NCBI GenBank assembly: GCA_021204885.1
Contig: JAJPYP010000079.1
Span: 1 to 8,013 of the forward strand
Direction: 5' to 3'
Length of the DNA: 8,013 nucleotides
Source of the DNA: Prevotellaceae bacterium
Lineage (GTDB): Bacteria > Bacteroidota > Bacteroidia > Bacteroidales > Bacteroidaceae
The notes beneath the pieces were generated by a model. It saw only the letters and a program-made list of their open reading frames with translations. It was not told the DNA's origin and did no database searches. The stretch's first letter is position 1; each line of letters begins with the position of its first letter. Below, in pieces: positions 6,852 through 8,013 of this stretch. A program made the position numbers and the translations under genes.

Positions 6852-7667
6852 ATGAAAAGAAAGATTGCATTTATCATCATCAGCTTGCTCGCTGTGCTGC
6901 CGGCAGCCGCGCAGTGCGTTGTGACGCATCCTTGGCAAGGCAAGCGGGTGGCTTATTTCGGCGATTCCATTACCGACCCCAACAACAACGGGTCGCAAAA
7001 GAAGTATTGGAGTTACTTGCAAGAGTGGCTCGACATCGAGCCTTATGTCTACGGCGTGAGCGGCAGGCAGTGGAACGACATACCCCGTCAGGCCCGCAGG
7101 CTGGCCGACGAGCACGGCGACGATTTCGACGCCATTATGATACTCATGGGCACGAACGATTACAACCAAGGTGTGCCCCTTGGCGAATGGTACACCGAAA
7201 CCCGTGAGCAAGTAATGGCCGCCGTGGGCAAGCCCAAGCAGCTTCAGGAGCGCGGCCGCCGCACGCCCGTCATGGCCGACAGCACTTACCGGGGCCGCGT
7301 CAACATCGCCATGAGCACCCTCAAGAAGATGTTCCCCACCAAGCAAATCGTGGTGCTCACACCCATCCACCGTTCCGGATTCTACCCCAACGACACCAAC
7401 TGGCAGCCTTCGGAAGACTACGAGAACTTGGCGGGCGAATACCTGTCGGCCTACATCGACGCCACCAAAGAAGTGGCCGATATATGGGCCGTGCCCGTCA
7501 TCGACCTGAACGCGCTTTGCGGACTCTTCCCCCTCATGGACGAGTGCGCCTCCTATTTCCACGACACCGACACCGACCGCTTGCACCCCAACGATGCCGG
7601 GCACGAGCGCATGGCCCGCACGCTGATGTATCAGCTGCTTGCGCTCCCTTGCACCTTCGGCGAGTAA
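6852..7667 (+). CDS. Secreted SGNH/GDSL-family esterase or lipase
   Basis: Protein of 271 residues. Residues 1-20 are a signal peptide (MKRK, a hydrophobic stretch, then PAAAQ); the Cys at 22 is preceded by Gln and does not make a lipobox, so a soluble exported enzyme is expected. All four SGNH blocks are visible: block I FGDSIT with nucleophile Ser39, block II Gly71 in VSGRQW, block III GTND at 100-103 with Asn102, and block V DRLH with Asp242 and His245. The family hydrolyses ester bonds, often acetyl groups on polysaccharides or lipids; the exact substrate cannot be read from the sequence. Length is typical for a single-domain member. The gene is more GC-rich than the TPR part of its neighbour. 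Its end, LPCTFGE plus stop, lies in the first copy of a 27-bp tandem repeat. No polysaccharide-utilisation genes are in view, so a carbohydrate role is only inference. Confidence 0.92.
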   Translation: MKRKIAFIIISLLAVLPAAAQCVVTHPWQGKRVAYFGDSITDPNNNGSQKKYWSYLQEWLDIEPYVYGVSGRQWNDIPRQARRLADEHGDDFDAIMILMGTNDYNQGVPLGEWYTETREQVMAAVGKPKQLQERGRRTPVMADSTYRGRVNIAMSTLKKMFPTKQIVVLTPIHRSGFYPNDTNWQPSEDYENLAGEYLSAYIDATKEVADIWAVPVIDLNALCGLFPLMDECASYFHDTDTDRLHPNDAGHERMARTLMYQLLALPCTFGE

Positions 7668-7726
7668 CGGCACCCTTGCACGTTCGGCGAGTAACGGCGC
7701 CCTTGCACGTTCATCGAGTAGCGTCA
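7646..7726 (+). repeat. Three 27-bp tandem repeats spanning the hydrolase stop codon
   Basis: Units at 7646-7672, 7673-7699 and 7700-7726 all begin CCCTTGCAC and continue to GAGTA. Unit 2 differs from unit 1 at two bases and unit 3 is more diverged. The first unit encodes the last residues of the hydrolase (PCTFGE) and its TAA. Because 27 is a multiple of three, units 2 and 3 repeat the same reading frame and supply further stops, TAA at 7692 and TAG at 7719. Confidence 0.85.
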
Positions 7727-8013
7727 TCCTCCCCGATGAAGGCTCGAGGGGCAGTGTCGAAACGCACTTGACAACACGCCTCGCTTTATATGCGACAATT
7801 TTCCGCCATGGCAATGACGGGAGCCGTTTACTGCTCGTTTTAATGTGTGCGGCGTACATGCAGCCTTTATATAAGGCAGACAAACAATGCCATGCGTGAA
7901 GAACCGGCCGTACCCAAGTGGGGGGGGGCCGAGTTTTTGGAAACACCAAAGGGGGGGGGAACAAAATATTTATGAAAATTAGAAAAAATGTGTGGTTGTG
8001 TTTGGTTTAAAAA
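7727..8013. other. Non-coding tail with G-runs; no gene recognised
   Basis: No open frame here has family features or a credible start. A small imperfect hairpin is present at 7863-7877. The last ~100 bases include two runs of exactly nine G (7920-7928 and 7951-7959) and then a sharply AT-rich stretch ending in A. The abrupt change in composition and the G-runs suggest low-quality assembly at a contig end, so base-level reading here should be treated with care. Confidence 0.5.
7905..7938 (+). terminator. Possible terminator downstream of the hydrolase
   Basis: CGGCC (7905-7909) can pair with GGCCG (7927-7931), with CCC (7913-7915) able to pair with part of the intervening G-run, and five T follow at 7934-7938 after two bases. 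This resembles an intrinsic terminator but is about 240 bp after the hydrolase stop, and the G9 run inside it may be an assembly error. Confidence 0.3.

Noticed and set aside
6756..7964. 402-residue open frame on the minus strand
   Set aside because: It is antisense to the whole SGNH hydrolase, begins in the doubtful G-run tail, is rich in Val, Gly and Ala as GC-rich antisense frames are, and shows no domain; the + strand gene has complete catalytic motifs.

Overview
The window looks like a piece of a Bacteroidales genome (Prevotella/Bacteroides-like; genus not determined). The support is a good match to the Bacteroidetes -33/-7 promoter (TTTG, 19 bp, TAnnTTTG) before the main gene, weak or absent Shine-Dalgarno sequences, two exported proteins whose signal peptides end in the Ala-Gln cleavage region common in this phylum, and intermediate GC content. 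The last ~100 bases contain two runs of nine G and an AT-rich tail, which looks like a contig end of doubtful quality.

Layout: positions 36-63 hold an intrinsic terminator of a gene lying to the left. The next ~600 bases are non-coding. They contain a strikingly regular array of six 18-bp inverted-repeat units on an exact 23-bp period (372-509), a cluster of palindromes (571-626) and a promoter (663-693). A single very large gene (735-6698) follows. It encodes an exported protein of about 1990 residues with roughly 30 tetratricopeptide (TPR) units, a helical linker and a C-terminal CHAT protease domain with the His/Cys pair intact. After a 153-bp gap with a possible promoter, a second + strand gene (6852-7667) encodes a secreted SGNH/GDSL esterase with all catalytic blocks. 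No convincing gene follows.

Both gene products are predicted to leave the cytoplasm. The TPR solenoid is the likely ligand- or partner-sensing part and the CHAT domain the likely cysteine-peptidase effector, but no substrate gene (for example a gasdermin) is visible, and nothing ties the esterase to it beyond adjacency. They probably have separate promoters.

The most notable structures are repeats at gene edges: the 23-bp-period array upstream, a 66-bp-offset in-frame duplication inside the signal-peptide coding region, near-identical TPR units differing only at synonymous sites, and a 27-bp tandem repeat that copies the end of the esterase gene including its stop codon.
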